From positions 49,261 to 113,260 of the forward strand of contig NW_004190406.2 in the NCBI RefSeq assembly GCF_000224145.3: DNA of 64,000 nt, in the 5' to 3' direction. This DNA is from Ciona intestinalis (taxonomy: Eukaryota > Chordata > Ascidiacea > Phlebobranchia > Cionidae). The notes beneath the pieces were generated by a model that made no database searches, was not told where the DNA came from, and worked only from the letters and a program-made list of their open reading frames with translations. Made by a program: the position numbers and the translations under genes. Positions 11,851 to 24,400 of this stretch are shown here, one piece after another; the stretch's first letter is position 1, and every line of letters begins with the position of its first letter.

Positions 11851-12010
11851 TAACGTAACCCTTTTACTACAACGGTCGACTGGGCTCGATCAAAAAAATC
11901 AGAAGTAACCAACAAAACGGGTTCTAGTAATTGGTGACTGTGGAGCAGAATGGTAACTGTGGAGCAGAATTGTAGACGGAATGCATTTATACATGTAGTA
12001 TAATTTTTAA
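11850..12010 (-). repeat. long inverted repeat, left arm
   Basis: Reverse complement of 14385-14520: the phrases ACAACGGTCGACTGGGCTCG and GGTGACTGTGGAGCAGAATG here reappear inverted there. With the adjoining pogo-type ends the paired tracts reach about 250 bp on each side of a 2.4-kb spacer. Confidence 0.75.
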
Positions 12011-12231
12011 CTAATGAAACTTATGGTGTATGTCGTATGAGGATTGAGTAATTGGTAAAGTATATGTGTAAATACCATTTGTACAACTCCTGTACGATGT
12101 ATTTACTTAAACTTACACTAAAAAAACAGTGGTTAGCATTGTCGTCGCTTAAAAACGTTTGTTTTCGTGAATTTTGACAGACCGTAATCACGCAGTAAAA
12201 TTAGGTACTGTTAGAAGTTAATGTTAATCAT

Positions 12232-12405
12232 ATGATGTTTAATTAAAAATAATGTTTAATTAAAAATAATGTTTAATTAAAAATAATGTTCAATTAAAAA
12301 TAATGTTTAATTAAAAATAATGTTCAATTAAAAATAATGTTTAATTAAAAATAATGTTTAATTAAAAATAATGTTTTAATTAAAAATAATGTTTTAATTG
12401 CGATA
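12232..12405. repeat. 17-bp tandem array
   Basis: About ten head-to-tail copies of TAATGTTTAATTAAAAA, with C-for-T variants and two late copies that carry an extra T. A simple minisatellite; no spacer-repeat structure. Confidence 0.9.
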
Positions 12406-12984
12406 AATGATAATAAGGTATAAGGGTAGTGCTTTTGATGCGTCCCAACTTAAATGGAAATAGTTTAAAATAGGCGTGAATTGTTATAAGGATTCCTTAT
12501 CTTACCAACACGAGTCCTCCCAACCTCCCAGGTCCAGACAGCATAACCGCTGTCTCGACAAATCTGGTTACTCGATCTACTGACCTAACGGTTATGGCGT
12601 CGGTTATACTATAACCTAATGTACCGGAATCGATCCTCCTCTGTCGTAGCAACTATTTTGGATTTTTTTATAAGAGATATAGGGTCTAATACTATATACA
12701 CTTTTTATTATTTATATTTGCAAACTAAAGTAAACAAAGGCAAAAGATTACTGTGTTACCAACGGGTTCTCGGTGCATTGCAGTTTATTTGACTCGCAAG
12801 CGTTATAATCATAAATTACTCATTAACTAGACGATTTTGTGCACTATGGCCTATGAGACTAAACTTAGTTGGAATTAATGTTTCGAATACAATCGATTAA
12901 TCAATGGTAAAGTACATTTTAGGTACAAATTAGCTCCTTAAACAGATAGAGAAGCAATCGTTAATTACTCGCTTATTAAGCGAT

Positions 12985-13034
12985 NNNNNNNNNNNNNNNN
13001 NNNNNNNNNNNNNNNNNNNNNNNNNNNNNNNNNN
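12985..13034. other. assembly gap (50 N)
   Basis: Run of N at the junction between block B and the SINE-like copy. Confidence 0.99.
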
Positions 13035-13277
13035 GGATAGTGATCTCCTCCAGTCCATGCAGGGATTGTGACCAGTTCTCCCACAGTCGTCCTATGTTCA
13101 TCGGTGACAACCACGTGCCATACGTACCTTTGCCGCTGTGTACCTTCTGAACTGTAAATACACTGTATATACACAACTCGGAGTGGTGAGACAGACTAAA
13201 TTGCTGATTACGCATAACCGGTTCGATCCAAGCTAGTAGGTCACAGTCAGTGCCTACAGACCCGTACGGATTCTACA
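13035..13277 (-). repeat. SINE-like copy, longer than its relative at 954
   Basis: Reverse complement of 954-1107, with about 90 further bases (13035-13122) that the other copy lacks. Carries the same B-box-like GGATCGAACC on the minus strand. Confidence 0.5.
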
Positions 13278-13829
13278 CATAGACTAAGCTTAGTTGGAAA
13301 AACTTATGAGAAACTTATGAGACTAAGCTTAGTTGGAATTAATGTTTTGAATACACTCGATTAATCAACGGTAAAGTACATTTTAAGTACAAATTAGCTC
13401 CTTAAACAGATAGAGAAGCAATCGTTAATTACTCATTAATTAAGCGATCATATGCAATATGGTTTATAAAACTATACTTAGTTTAAAATACTTTATATAG
13501 TACAATCATTTAATTAAAGTTTTAGGTATATTTTGAATTTAGCGGTTTTGATCAAACAGTAAAGTAATTGGTAATTAATCGCTAATTATGCGGTTTTAAT
13601 TCTAAAAATTCTAAATGTATAATATGATATGATTCCAATCAAAAGATTAAAGAACAAATGCCAGAATTAAGATATGTGCGGAAAAAAACAAAAATTAACA
13701 ACAAGAACAACTGTTCGACGAAAAAGGATCTATATGACCACTAACGTGCTCAATAATACGAAATGATACTGTACGCTTTAAAAGTTAAATTTAAACATTT
13801 TTTTAATGCCATACTGCTACAGTTTTGAA

Positions 13830-14060
13830 AATGTTTAGATCACAGAAAAATAAAAAAGAGTAGAACGGGCAACTGCCCAACACCGTGGTACTATTTTTTT
13901 CTTTTCACGTGACCGATAACTCCGTCCCCATTTCGCTTGGTCTCCATTGTAAAAGATAGGCGCACAGTGATTTTAGGAGGTTTTGGCTGTTTATTTTAAA
14001 AACCACACCAACTATTTAGGTTTATTAGGCCAGTTTAGTTTTTGGTAGGTTTATCACTTG
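13830..14060. repeat. dispersed repeat shared with 40025-40180
   Basis: AATAAAAAAGAGTAGAACG and the following low-copy phrases reappear at 40034. No open frame. Confidence 0.4.
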
Positions 14061-14384
14061 TTTAGGAAATAAAATTATTTAATACATTTAATTAAAAACG
14101 TTCAACAAACAGTTTGTTAGTAATATATATATTTGAAAACAGTTGTTTTACTTTATGACTTTAAATTAAGTCAAAAACGAAGAAAAACTACATAAATCGT
14201 CCTGGATTCCATTGACTACTATAGTAAACGGGAACGACCCGCGAAACCCCGGTACCGGGGCAACATCGGACACTTCGGAGCCTTAGGAATTTGACCTTTT
14301 ACATGCATTTCTAGTATGCTCTGGCAAGCGACTCTCCTACCCTTTTTCGGCAAAGGATCACCCTTTACAACAACTATCCCCGGT

Positions 14385-14520
14385 CTCCCCTACATGTATA
14401 AATACATTCTGCCCACTGCTCCACAGTCACCAATGTCGACTAGAACTCGTTTTGTTGGTTACTTCAGATTTGTTTTTGATCGAGCCCAGTCGACCGTTGT
14501 AGTAAAAGGATTAATTAATA
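14385..14520 (+). repeat. long inverted repeat, right arm
   Basis: Inverse of 11850-12010; ends directly at the MITE that begins near 14519, as the left arm also ends at a pogo-type terminus. Confidence 0.75.
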
Positions 14521-14712
14521 CAGCAGGGTGGGGGTAGATGGAACACCTTTTCATTTTGTTTTCTCTTTTTATTTAGTAGTAAACAAAGAACATTTAATGA
14601 ATTACAAAACCGTATCTTCACGATTCCCACAGACCGTTGTTATTGTTTAAAACACGATCCGGCTATTTGGATATTATGTGTTAAAGGTGTCCCATCTTCC
14701 CCAACTCTATAT
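14519..14712. repeat. pogo-type MITE, about 190 bp
   Basis: Left end CAGGGTGGGGGTAGATGG, right end the inverse of TGGGGAAGATGGGACACC. A further end-like motif (GGTCCCATGTTCCCCCATTG) follows near 14870-14889. No coding capacity. Confidence 0.7.
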
Positions 14713-14889
14713 TATGCTAATTAGTTTAAAATGTGCTCATTCATTAGATCTGTGATCTCTTGTTTTATTAAACTGGTGTCAATGAATAAAGGAATGGTAG
14801 TACTAATTTGTGGTATTACCCAAAAACCGTCATCTATTTTGATTTTGGAAATATTAGGCAATGTGTTAAGGGTCCCATGTTCCCCCATT

Positions 14890-15321
14890 GTACTATACTG
14901 TATAAATAAAGTTTACATGTTTGCTGCAAATCGGGCATTGCTACCCTGTTTTTTTACACAAGCTGCTTCTTGTTTACACAAACCACTGCCATAAAGGGGT
15001 CCTGGCTGTAAGATGAGGGTTATTAAATATGCTGTTCGTTGTCCATAGGCGGTGGGCGCTATTACAAAAAGTTTAAGAAACACCCATTTAGACAATCCAT
15101 TAGTGACCACAGCAACAATTAGGCTTGAACCTGAATTCTGTATGCTATTACTTATTTAGTAAACAAGACTTTGTTAGAAGAACTTATATTTAATAATTCA
15201 ACACAAGTTTTGTACAAAATATTAAACAGGTCTACTACATTCTGTCAGGGTGATTCATAGTTCCCAAGATACACAAATGTATGACAAAAAATGATTTTTT
15301 TCAAGTTGAAAAACGATTGAA
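14890..15321. other. region 3' of the LAP2-like gene
   Basis: Lies downstream of the LAP2 stop codon on the minus strand, so part should be 3' UTR. No clear AATAAA signal was identified. It includes CATTAGTGACCAC, part of the short dispersed phrase seen at 7555. Confidence 0.35.
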
Positions 15322-15423
15322 CTAATCTGAATTAGTTGTGGGCAGTGAAAGAGGCGCAGGGTTTGATTCCATTGTTTGAAAAACAAGATAGATGAAGCCA
15401 GCAATTATAGAAGCAACCAACAC
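15322..15423 (-). CDS. TMPO: TMPO-like last exon: membrane anchor and stop
   Basis: 102 bp, phase 0, acceptor tttcag. Encodes VLVASIIAGFIYLVF followed by QTMESNPAPLSLPTTNSD and TAG. The helix plus a short tail with 'Q.ME.N' matches LAP2-beta, whose C-terminus lies in the perinuclear space. Confidence 0.85.
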   Translation of the reverse strand: MLVASIIAGFIYLVFQTMESNPAPLSLPTTNSD

Positions 15424-18400
15424 CTGAAACAAAAATCGGTTGGGATAAAGTAACACAAAAGTAAAAAAATCATTTATAAAAAAACGAAATACAAAGTTTA
15501 AAAAACCACAACATTAAAAATGCAACTGGCTATTGATCAAGTTAATAATGGAACAATAAGAAACATACTTTCAATGAGAAATAAATGATTGTCACTTATT
15601 TGTGGCAGGAAAACTTTGTCACACAAGTGTTATGTTTCATGCACATTGTAGGCAACAAATAAGTTAAAGGGGGTGTACCAATAAAACATCGTTTGTAAAA
15701 AGATAACTGTTTAAAAGATTCCAAACTACCACAAAAGTACAAAACAGTTTTTAAGATCGCATGGGAAGTAAAAAGGTCACTCAACCTTTTTGTGAGTAAT
15801 TGGGAGGTAAAAAAGGCAATTTATGTAAGAAAAGACAACCCCTTGGCCCAATAAAACTTCTCTATCACAAACATTTTTAGTAAGTAAAAACAACACATAT
15901 TAGACTTCTTTTTTAGTTTAAGTTTTATTTTAGGTGTTAACTAAGTATTATGAATGTAGTTATTTGGTATATAGTCAAGTACCTTGCTGCTGACATATTA
16001 ATTTTTCTTGTTTTTCTTTATTTACACCAACCAATATTAAATTTGTGATTAAATTGGTTTTTAGTTACATATGTACATTATTCTAATTAAAACAATGAAT
16101 GTTGTAACAGAGATGCTCAGATGTGATCTAAAATAATCACCAAAATATTAAAAACAAACAGCTTCTTAAAAATTTGTGTGAAAAAAATGCTGAATTAAAA
16201 AGAATGTGACTGTCGGGAATTTCCCATTAGAAAAAATATCACTCACAAAATTTGACAACTGACTGAGCACTATTTCAAACTTTAACAAAAACATAAAGAT
16301 AATAATACAGCAAGCCAGTAAGACATAATGAACATTTTATTATAAACAAAAGTGTTGAAAATTGACTAATATTATGTAGCTATGTTCAGTGAAAAATTAA
16401 AACAAACAAATCCAAGCCATGCTTCACAACTTCAGATTTTTACAAAGAAGAAGAATTTATTATCTGAAATTTGTTTTACATTTTCTTAAGTAGTTTAGAA
16501 ACTAGAAACAATCAGAGGTGAGCAACATTTTTTCTTGTGGGAAATCCCATGCATCCTTGCACAGCCCAATTATTTTATTGTTAAGTTTCTATTTTCCCTT
16601 GCATTTTTTTAGAAAGTGTTTTGTTTATTGAAACCTTGGTGATACCCTTAGACCGCATTTGAGCATATCTATCAATACACAAATTACAAATTTTATTTTT
16701 CGTTGGTATGTCCCTTTTCAATTTAATTCAATATTTCATCCGATTTTCAAAACCATCAATAGGTTGATTAGAGAGCTTAGTTTACTTCTTGTGCGTTGCT
16801 TTTTATACAAGTTATGAAACTTATTGGCATTGTTTTCATTCAATTAACTGATATTTGTGGGTAAGATTATATTTAAAAATGAGTGGTAATAGAAAAGAGC
16901 ATTACACGGTTACATCAAAGCTGTTGAAATACATTTGTGAAAAATAAAGAAAAGTTTATGTTTTTGACTCATAGACTGCATAATGCATAAATTGTATGAT
17001 TAGGATTATTACCTTTCGTATTTAATTTACTTTTGAAAACATTGTTTTTAATTACCCGCAAACATATTTTTTTTGTCCAGAAGTACTGAAATAAAAACGG
17101 TACAAAATCTCTAATAAAATCAAAGAATTCCTACAATCGTTTTTAACAGGTTACTCCTAAATAAATATTTCCAAACAGACTAAAAAATGTGTTTAAATGC
17201 ATTACTTGAAAAAAATAAAAGTATTGTGATTTATGTTTTTTTACCCCACTTCACTATAGACACAAGGCAGATTCTATAATAATAAATATTAACCCCCAAA
17301 AAGTGACAACTTTGTATGTAATTTATTTAATGGCTGACACTTTTTAACAACCACTGGGTCGGGGGAATGCAAGGCCCCAGGAGACCGACTTCCTTTATAG
17401 TCCGTTACCACGATTAACGTTTTGACCACTGGGTCGGTTCAATAATAATAGTAAGAGTAAAATAAAGTTACACACAAAAATTTCTATTAAAAATCTTTTG
17501 TTAGTAGTGTTTTTAACCTGTAGCCAAACTGGCATCCAATGATGTTCTTGTTTGATCTTATCATCACGCACAAGGTCCTGAGTAAAAATGTTTTTTACTA
17601 GTAAGAAAATAAACACATAATTTAAAGTTATATTTATATTAAACGATGTTAACCTGGCAATTTATTAAGGTATTATGTCACAAACACTTTATTAACTGAT
17701 TCGTCTGGATCGTAATCACGAAATGTCCTGTGTGTGCTTGGTAGACCCTTCAGTTATACTGCATTATCTCCTCCTATTTTTATAGCTTGTACATTGTTTT
17801 CGCGTCAAAACTTTCGCCCAAGATTAACGACTCCATTGTCTGTCTGATAGCAGGTGGTCACGGTGTCAAACACCCAGCGTGTTTCATTCTTTTTCTCTAT
17901 CTACTGTACGTATAAATAACTGTGATACTTGCAAAGTCAAAAAAGCTAAAATGAGCCGTTGTAGGCCTACTAGTCCGTTACAGGTTATTATGATCGTGTC
18001 AGCTGTTGTTCTATGTTCTAAGGCGCATTCTATTTGAATAAGGTTGTGTGTGTTATGAATAAACGTCGTGTACCATCTGATCAAGATACATAGTTTGTTG
18101 TCTGTTAAGAGAATTTCCAAGTCAGAATCACAAACTAAACAAACGTCGTACCGTGACCTTCCGATCACTGGCGTAAAGTTACGGGGTTGCAGGGTTGTCT
18201 GGCAACCCTTTGATTTTCTCCAGACTAATAATGCGTAAGGAATTCTCATTGCACGGACTCGTCGAACCCGCGTAATTTTAATTTGTCTCATCCCTAAGTA
18301 ATTCTGAATACGTTTACGTTTGTATGAGCGTTTACAAAGCACATATTTAAAGGGTTGCAAACCGAAAACAAAGGGTTGCAAACCGTTTTTTCTTCGCGCC

Positions 18401-21400
18401 GGTTCGCTTTTTTCTTCTGGTTTTTGCAACCCTAACAGTAAAACTTTACGCCTATGCTTTCGATACACGTGACATATTAAAGTAAATTAATTAAAGGCAT
18501 TTAGTTTTTATTAGTATATTAAAATTAGGGCACCAAACCAGTGTATTCAGTAAAATTATATGGATAAAAAATATTAAGATGCTAATTGTGGATGCTCGCT
18601 AAATCAAAGGAAAGCATTAAACAACCTACCTAAGATGTTTTATAATAAGAATAATTACAATTTTTTATATTATTATGAACTTTAACCTGTGGTTTTGTCA
18701 TTTTCTTGGCGTCTCCGCATGGATGTAACGGTCGTCTGGTAGTTGCACTGGAACTAAATAAAGTAATTTTAACTTTATAACAAAACAATGATAGAATCAT
18801 GCCAATAGAAACAGTTTAAATAAATTTAGCCAAATAACCTTGTAATATGTTTTTTGATGATCAGTGTAGAAATATAGTCAAAATAATGTTGAATTTATTT
18901 AAATCAAAAATTTACAAATTTTTTTTTGCTTATATGCTTACAGAAGATGTTCCTAATTGTTTTACAAATTAAGTTGCCTTTGTGTTTAAGAATTGGGTTG
19001 GCACATTAAAAGGTTGAGAAACACATTTACATTGGTTTAATATGCACACAGTGTTAGCACAAGTTGCACCACAACATTATCAAATTATTTTAATATAAAG
19101 TGAAAACACATGCAGATTTCATAAAGTGTGAAACAAAAATGTGATGTACAAACACACGCACATACCGGATACGCTCAATTCGAGCAGTGGATAATAATGT
19201 TCGAGGTGTATGAGTTATATGTTGTGTAGATGCGTTCATGTGTTTGTTGTGCGATGATGGTAACACATTCTGTTTGTCGTTAACCACATTATATGTTGGC
19301 TTTGTAATAACAACCATATCAGCACTATTGGTTGAAATTGGTTTTTGTTCAAATGCGCTTAATTCTTGCCGTACTCTTGCAACGTTACAATCATTTGAGG
19401 ACTTTGTGAAAGTGAGGTTTGTGAAAGATGTTTCAATTTGATCTGGTATTAAGAGATTAGGTTGAATGTGGTCTGTTAATGAATGTAAAGAGAAATGCTT
19501 CATCTGCAGTGGTTGTTGTGCTAAGTTGGACCCTGGACAATCACTACATAATATTAAAGGGGAATTAGATTTTATAGAAAAACTAGATTTTGATTAAACG
19601 TGCTACATACGCATCATGTGTGTTCGGAGGTTGAGACAAAAACGTTGTTTTTTCAGAAACTCCAGGTTGAATATCTTCATGATTGATGTTGCTAAAAATA
19701 TGTATTACTTAATATTAACACTACATGCTATTTAACAAGTTAGTAGGGATGTGCCGAGCCCGAACTCAAAAGCTCGTGCCCGAGCGTCTCCTTTTTTGAC
19801 GCTCGGCTGAAATCTGGGCCGAGCGCCGAGCCTTATGCTATAATGTTGCACGCGAGAGCGAAAAATATTAAAAATGAAAAAAGTGAAGCTACTAAAAGAT
19901 AACGAGACTGGTCAGCGTAGCTTTCTCTTTAATTGTTTTTCGTTCGTTGTGAATTTGCTCTCTCGCAAGTAACGAATCGCAACGTCAGCAATTTGCCGGT
20001 ATCGAGTTACAGCCGGTGTCGAATTACACGAGCGCCCAAAGTTTTCATATCAGATTTTAAATAAAAATCTAAAAACTCTTTAACTTTTTTATAATTAAAT
20101 ATTATAAATTGCTGCAACCACGGTATTGCAACCACATGACAGCCCCCTTAACCGCAGACACGCACGCAACCAGAAAATGCTAAGACGCACGCACACACGC
20201 GTTGCATTCAATATAACATTCCTTCGCTTGGAATTGGAACAATTTTTCATTCAATTATNNNNNNNNNNNNNNNNNNNNNNNNNNNNNNNNNNNNNNNNNN
20301 NNNNNNNNAATGATGTAATGAAACTCTGTTTCTCGTGCGGTGCCATCAAACGATGTTTTTTTGGCTTCTGTCCAAGCTCGACCGGGACCATACTTTGTAA
20401 TATCATATTACAATTTGCGTTGGTTCCAATTTACTGATAGCGTCGCTCCTCGCTGTTATATTTCCACCAATTAAAACTCACATAATCGCGATTTACCTGC
20501 ATTTAAACTAATCATCAGAAACAAAAATTATATACAAACTGCAGATCGTATAGAAGCGAATAAAACACGATTGTTTTCAACAATCTCGTTTGTGATGTAA
20601 CGATCGTAAAGGTTTATTCTGACGTAAATAACCGTTACCATATCCAAGTTGAACATGCGTAGAAACTTGCCAGTTGCGCCACTGGCTGTAACAATTATAT
20701 ATATTTTTTTAATTAAATACTTTTTGTATGAATTTTACATTTTGCAACACTAGAAATTACGAAACGAGACGCGTCTGTAACCGCAAACCACGTGTTCTGT
20801 ATTATTTTGATTAGCGACGCTTTTCGGCTGAATAGGAACGCATTCTCGTACGCCTTTCTCCTTGATGACGTCATAGGTGCTCTGACTCGGGCTCGTGCCG
20901 AGCTTTTCGTTGAAGCTCGGCGCTCGGCGAACCCGAGCTTTTTCAACTTCAGCACATCCCTACAAGTTAGATAGGAATGGCATCTTTATTTAAATTGGTG
21001 TACAGATATTGATAAAACTTATTAAATCTACCGATTAAAATTTTTCACTAAAAACAAGTTTTGCATGATCAACATTTTTGTTCCAGTGACAACAAGGGTG
21101 TTTATTGATTGAGCCTCACAATGAGGAATGACATATTTGCATATTCAACCTAACAGAAAGGGACATTCCAACGAAATAAAAATTTGTCTATTAATAGAGA
21201 TGCTCAAATGTGACCTAAAGGTACCAGTAAAGTTTCCTAAAATAAAACAGCTTTTAAAAAATCGCTGGATTAAAAAATTCGGCTGTTTCGACAATGCATG
21301 GAATTTCGCATAAGAAAAACCGCACTGAGCTTTGACCGTTTATAGTTTCTAAACTACTTAAGAAAAAAAAAAAATTTATATTGGAATAGGTATAATAAAT

Positions 21401-24400
21401 GCTTCTTTTTGGTGAATACATACAAAAAAATAAAAAATGTAAACTTTATTAGGTTTTAATTTTCGATTGAATCTAGCTTTGTGCTAGATTACGCTGCCTC
21501 GGCAATTTTTTAAACCCAACGTTTAACACGAATAACTGACTTATTTATAAAGAAAACGGTACAGTAGGTACTAGTTAATAAGTCTGCATCCTTGTACTTG
21601 ATGTCATTTTTATTATTCAGATAGAAGGTAATAATCCTAGCCAGTGAGCTATAACATAACGACAAAGATTAAATAGATTACCACGATATAGATTACAAAC
21701 ATACTATGTTGAGATCCCTACACTATAATACGAGACTAACTTGGGCAATACGAAGCGTTACACAACGACTGCAAACAGAGACTGATAATGTAAAACAAAG
21801 AATATTGAGAAACAACGATAAAAAGACGCGCAAAAGAAAGATGCCTCGCCCGTAATCAGTGGTGCCACGACAGGCGCTGCAGTACTCGCGCCAAAACCGC
21901 TGGTGACGTCTCAGCAGTTGCGAAAATGTTAACACGCCAGAACACAACAATGTTCGGACATAACACTAGTGAGATAGATTGAACATTTTAATATAAAAAA
22001 AGGTGTTAAAAATTAAATAATAGAAAATAGAAAAAAGGGCAGAGTTAACATGATATTATGTTGCTATGTTCAAGGGGAAATTAAAACATAATAAAGTCTA
22101 TGTTTTACAATATTTTGTATACATAGGCGCCGAACTTTTTAAATTGCAGGGTAGGCGCAATAAATATGACGTCATAATTATGACGTAACATTGCATTACC
22201 AGTGCATCGCACGTTACGGTTGGAATATTTACGTTATCTTATGCTGTATAGTGGTGGTTTTACATAGGCCTATTTATTGAATCAAATTTCCTATGTTTAT
22301 GATTGGGCTTAAACACTCCCTTCAGAAATTGTTTGCATAATTTCGTTACGTAGCGGCGGGTAGCGCTATAAGAAAAAAGACGCACGTCAAAGTAACGATC
22401 GTTTGTAGTTGATTTAAATTAAATTTCCGTAACTTAAAATCAACTACAATATGACTGCCTTTAATATATGTAACTGATTGCGCAAGTTGTTGCAATCGTA
22501 TCTACATGCTGACGATAAGATCACTCGTCTCCCAAGCCAGACTGCAAGGATGGTAAATCGGCAAAGAGACAAAATTTACAAACGGGCATAAATTAATTTA
22601 ATATTTTATTGGGTATTTTGACACCGGCAAGCAGCTTAGACGAGGAATTGGGTAATTCGTGATCGTAGACAATTAATTTGTTACGAAGCGCCAGGGTTAC
22701 AAGGAAAGATTACCCGCTATTATGACCAAAATAAAAGCTGAAATCTAGAGTGGCAAAATAGGTCTAGCCAGTGGCCACCAAGCTTTATCTGAACAGAAAT
22801 TTATTCACATGCTTCTTCCGTTCACGTGCGAAAGAACTATTCATTGTAGACGAGACAATACTTTACCCAATGGCAAACGTGAAAAAGCAAACATTCAACC
22901 CGTTTTTTTTATTACCTGCAGGCTAAATATTGAAAGTGTGAATTCCTATTATGACGCAAATAATCAACGTGTGAATTGCAATTATGTCGTAATCAATTGC
23001 CAGGTTAAACAATCGCTATTATGATGCAATGTATTCACGTGTGAATCCCTACTATTTCGTAATGAATATTCTGCTTGGCTGGGGAAAATATTGTAAATGA
23101 AATATGGGAAAAGAATTAAGCAGCGCTCCTTCTAGAACAGATTTTTGTTGATTATACTAACTTTTTTTATTTGTCTCTTCGATTACAGCAGCGAAGATTT
23201 AGAATGATTTCAGACGAAAAGGCAGGATATTGTTTGTTCATCTGTATTCTAATGCTGGGATAGAGGGAGCCTAAACCAAACTCGCGTTAGCAAAAAATAG
23301 TAATAGCTTAGGCTCTCAAGAAATATGCGTATCGATTGTTGGTAGGAAAGGTCTTTCTAGTGGGGATTTTTTTCAGCCGTTGCTGTGAACTGAGCTAAAT
23401 ATGGTTCCTAAATTTTATGTATACTCGCGCACCACTTTTTGGTTTATGCAGAGTTCTCGTACCACTTACATACAACTACTGAAGGCTCGTGAATGTTTCA
23501 AAAAAAGTCGCCTGATTATTTACAAAATTTTTCGGCGTTCACAACACAAACTTGGCACTGCTTTTGTCAAGTTGTGTGTAAAATAAATGTAATTTGCCAA
23601 ATAAAGAGGGTAACAGGCTGTAATAAACAACCTAAATATGTTCCAGAAGAAACACTGCTGTGTATTTAACTCCTTAGGGACGAGTAATTTAAATATGCAT
23701 TTTGACACAAGGGTCTACAAAAATCTCTATAACTTTATCTGTGATTGGGGTAAATCCCTAGGACTGGCTTTGTTCGAAAGATGATGCATTTTCCGTTCTT
23801 TCTAGCTATTAAAAATATAGCGTTACTATTTGAAAATTTTGATTAATTTTCACTGAAACATCAACAATTTTTTTTGTGAAGAATGGTAAAGATTTGCCTG
23901 GAAAGGCTTGTTTTACCGCCAATTTTCGTGCAAGTTGCTAATAATAATGTATTTATGACCCTGCTACTATCCGTTCTTAGCTGCTTGCCGCAGTTTTTGC
24001 AAAAACTATGTTTTCATGCAAACTAGATTACCTCTGATTTGAACTGTNNNNNNNNNNNNNNNNNNNNNNNNNNNNNNNNNNNNNNNNNNNNNNNNNNGCC
24101 ACATGGGAAAAACGAAGGGAAAACTCCTATATGGTAACTTTAAATACAGATTTAAATATAGTCTACCTATGCCATATGGGAACAAACGAAAAGAATTTAA
24201 AATCTGAACCCTGGAAAGTCACGAAAACTAATTCTCCACCAAGCTTGGTGGGCTATTTTGTGTGGTTATACACGGATCCCTAGAAAATAACTTCCAATAG
24301 GTGAAGCCATTTAAAAGTATTGTTAATACCTTAAAAAACGTTTTTGATTTGCTTATCTATCAAACTGCACCAATAAACGAGATAAACCGCTGGGTGGGCT

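Larger units (their letters stand above)
12541..13770 (+). repeat. repeat block B, interrupted
   Basis: Direct copy of block A: CGCTGTCTCGACAAATCTG at the head, then the same AT-rich tail. It is cut at about 12985 by a 50-N gap and an inverted SINE-like copy (13035-13277). It resumes near 13309 with a partly repeated junction (two GACTAAGCTTAGTTGGA). Confidence 0.6.

Noticed and set aside
12232..12405. Possible CRISPR array
   Set aside because: Units abut without spacers and the DNA is eukaryotic; it is a minisatellite.
14316..14537. 73-codon frame starting at 14316
   Set aside because: Lies in the inverted-repeat arm and runs into a MITE end; no family likeness.
17884..18468. 194-codon minus-strand open frame in a LAP2 intron
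   Set aside because: No recognised domain, contains repeated AGGGTTGCAAACC phrases, lacks splice support and starts and ends outside exon phase. An intron-retention isoform remains possible but unsupported.
20713..20974. Open frames in both strands at the right end of hAT copy 1
   Set aside because: They read through the GAGC-rich terminal repeat; the partner at 58691-58891 is the same terminus.
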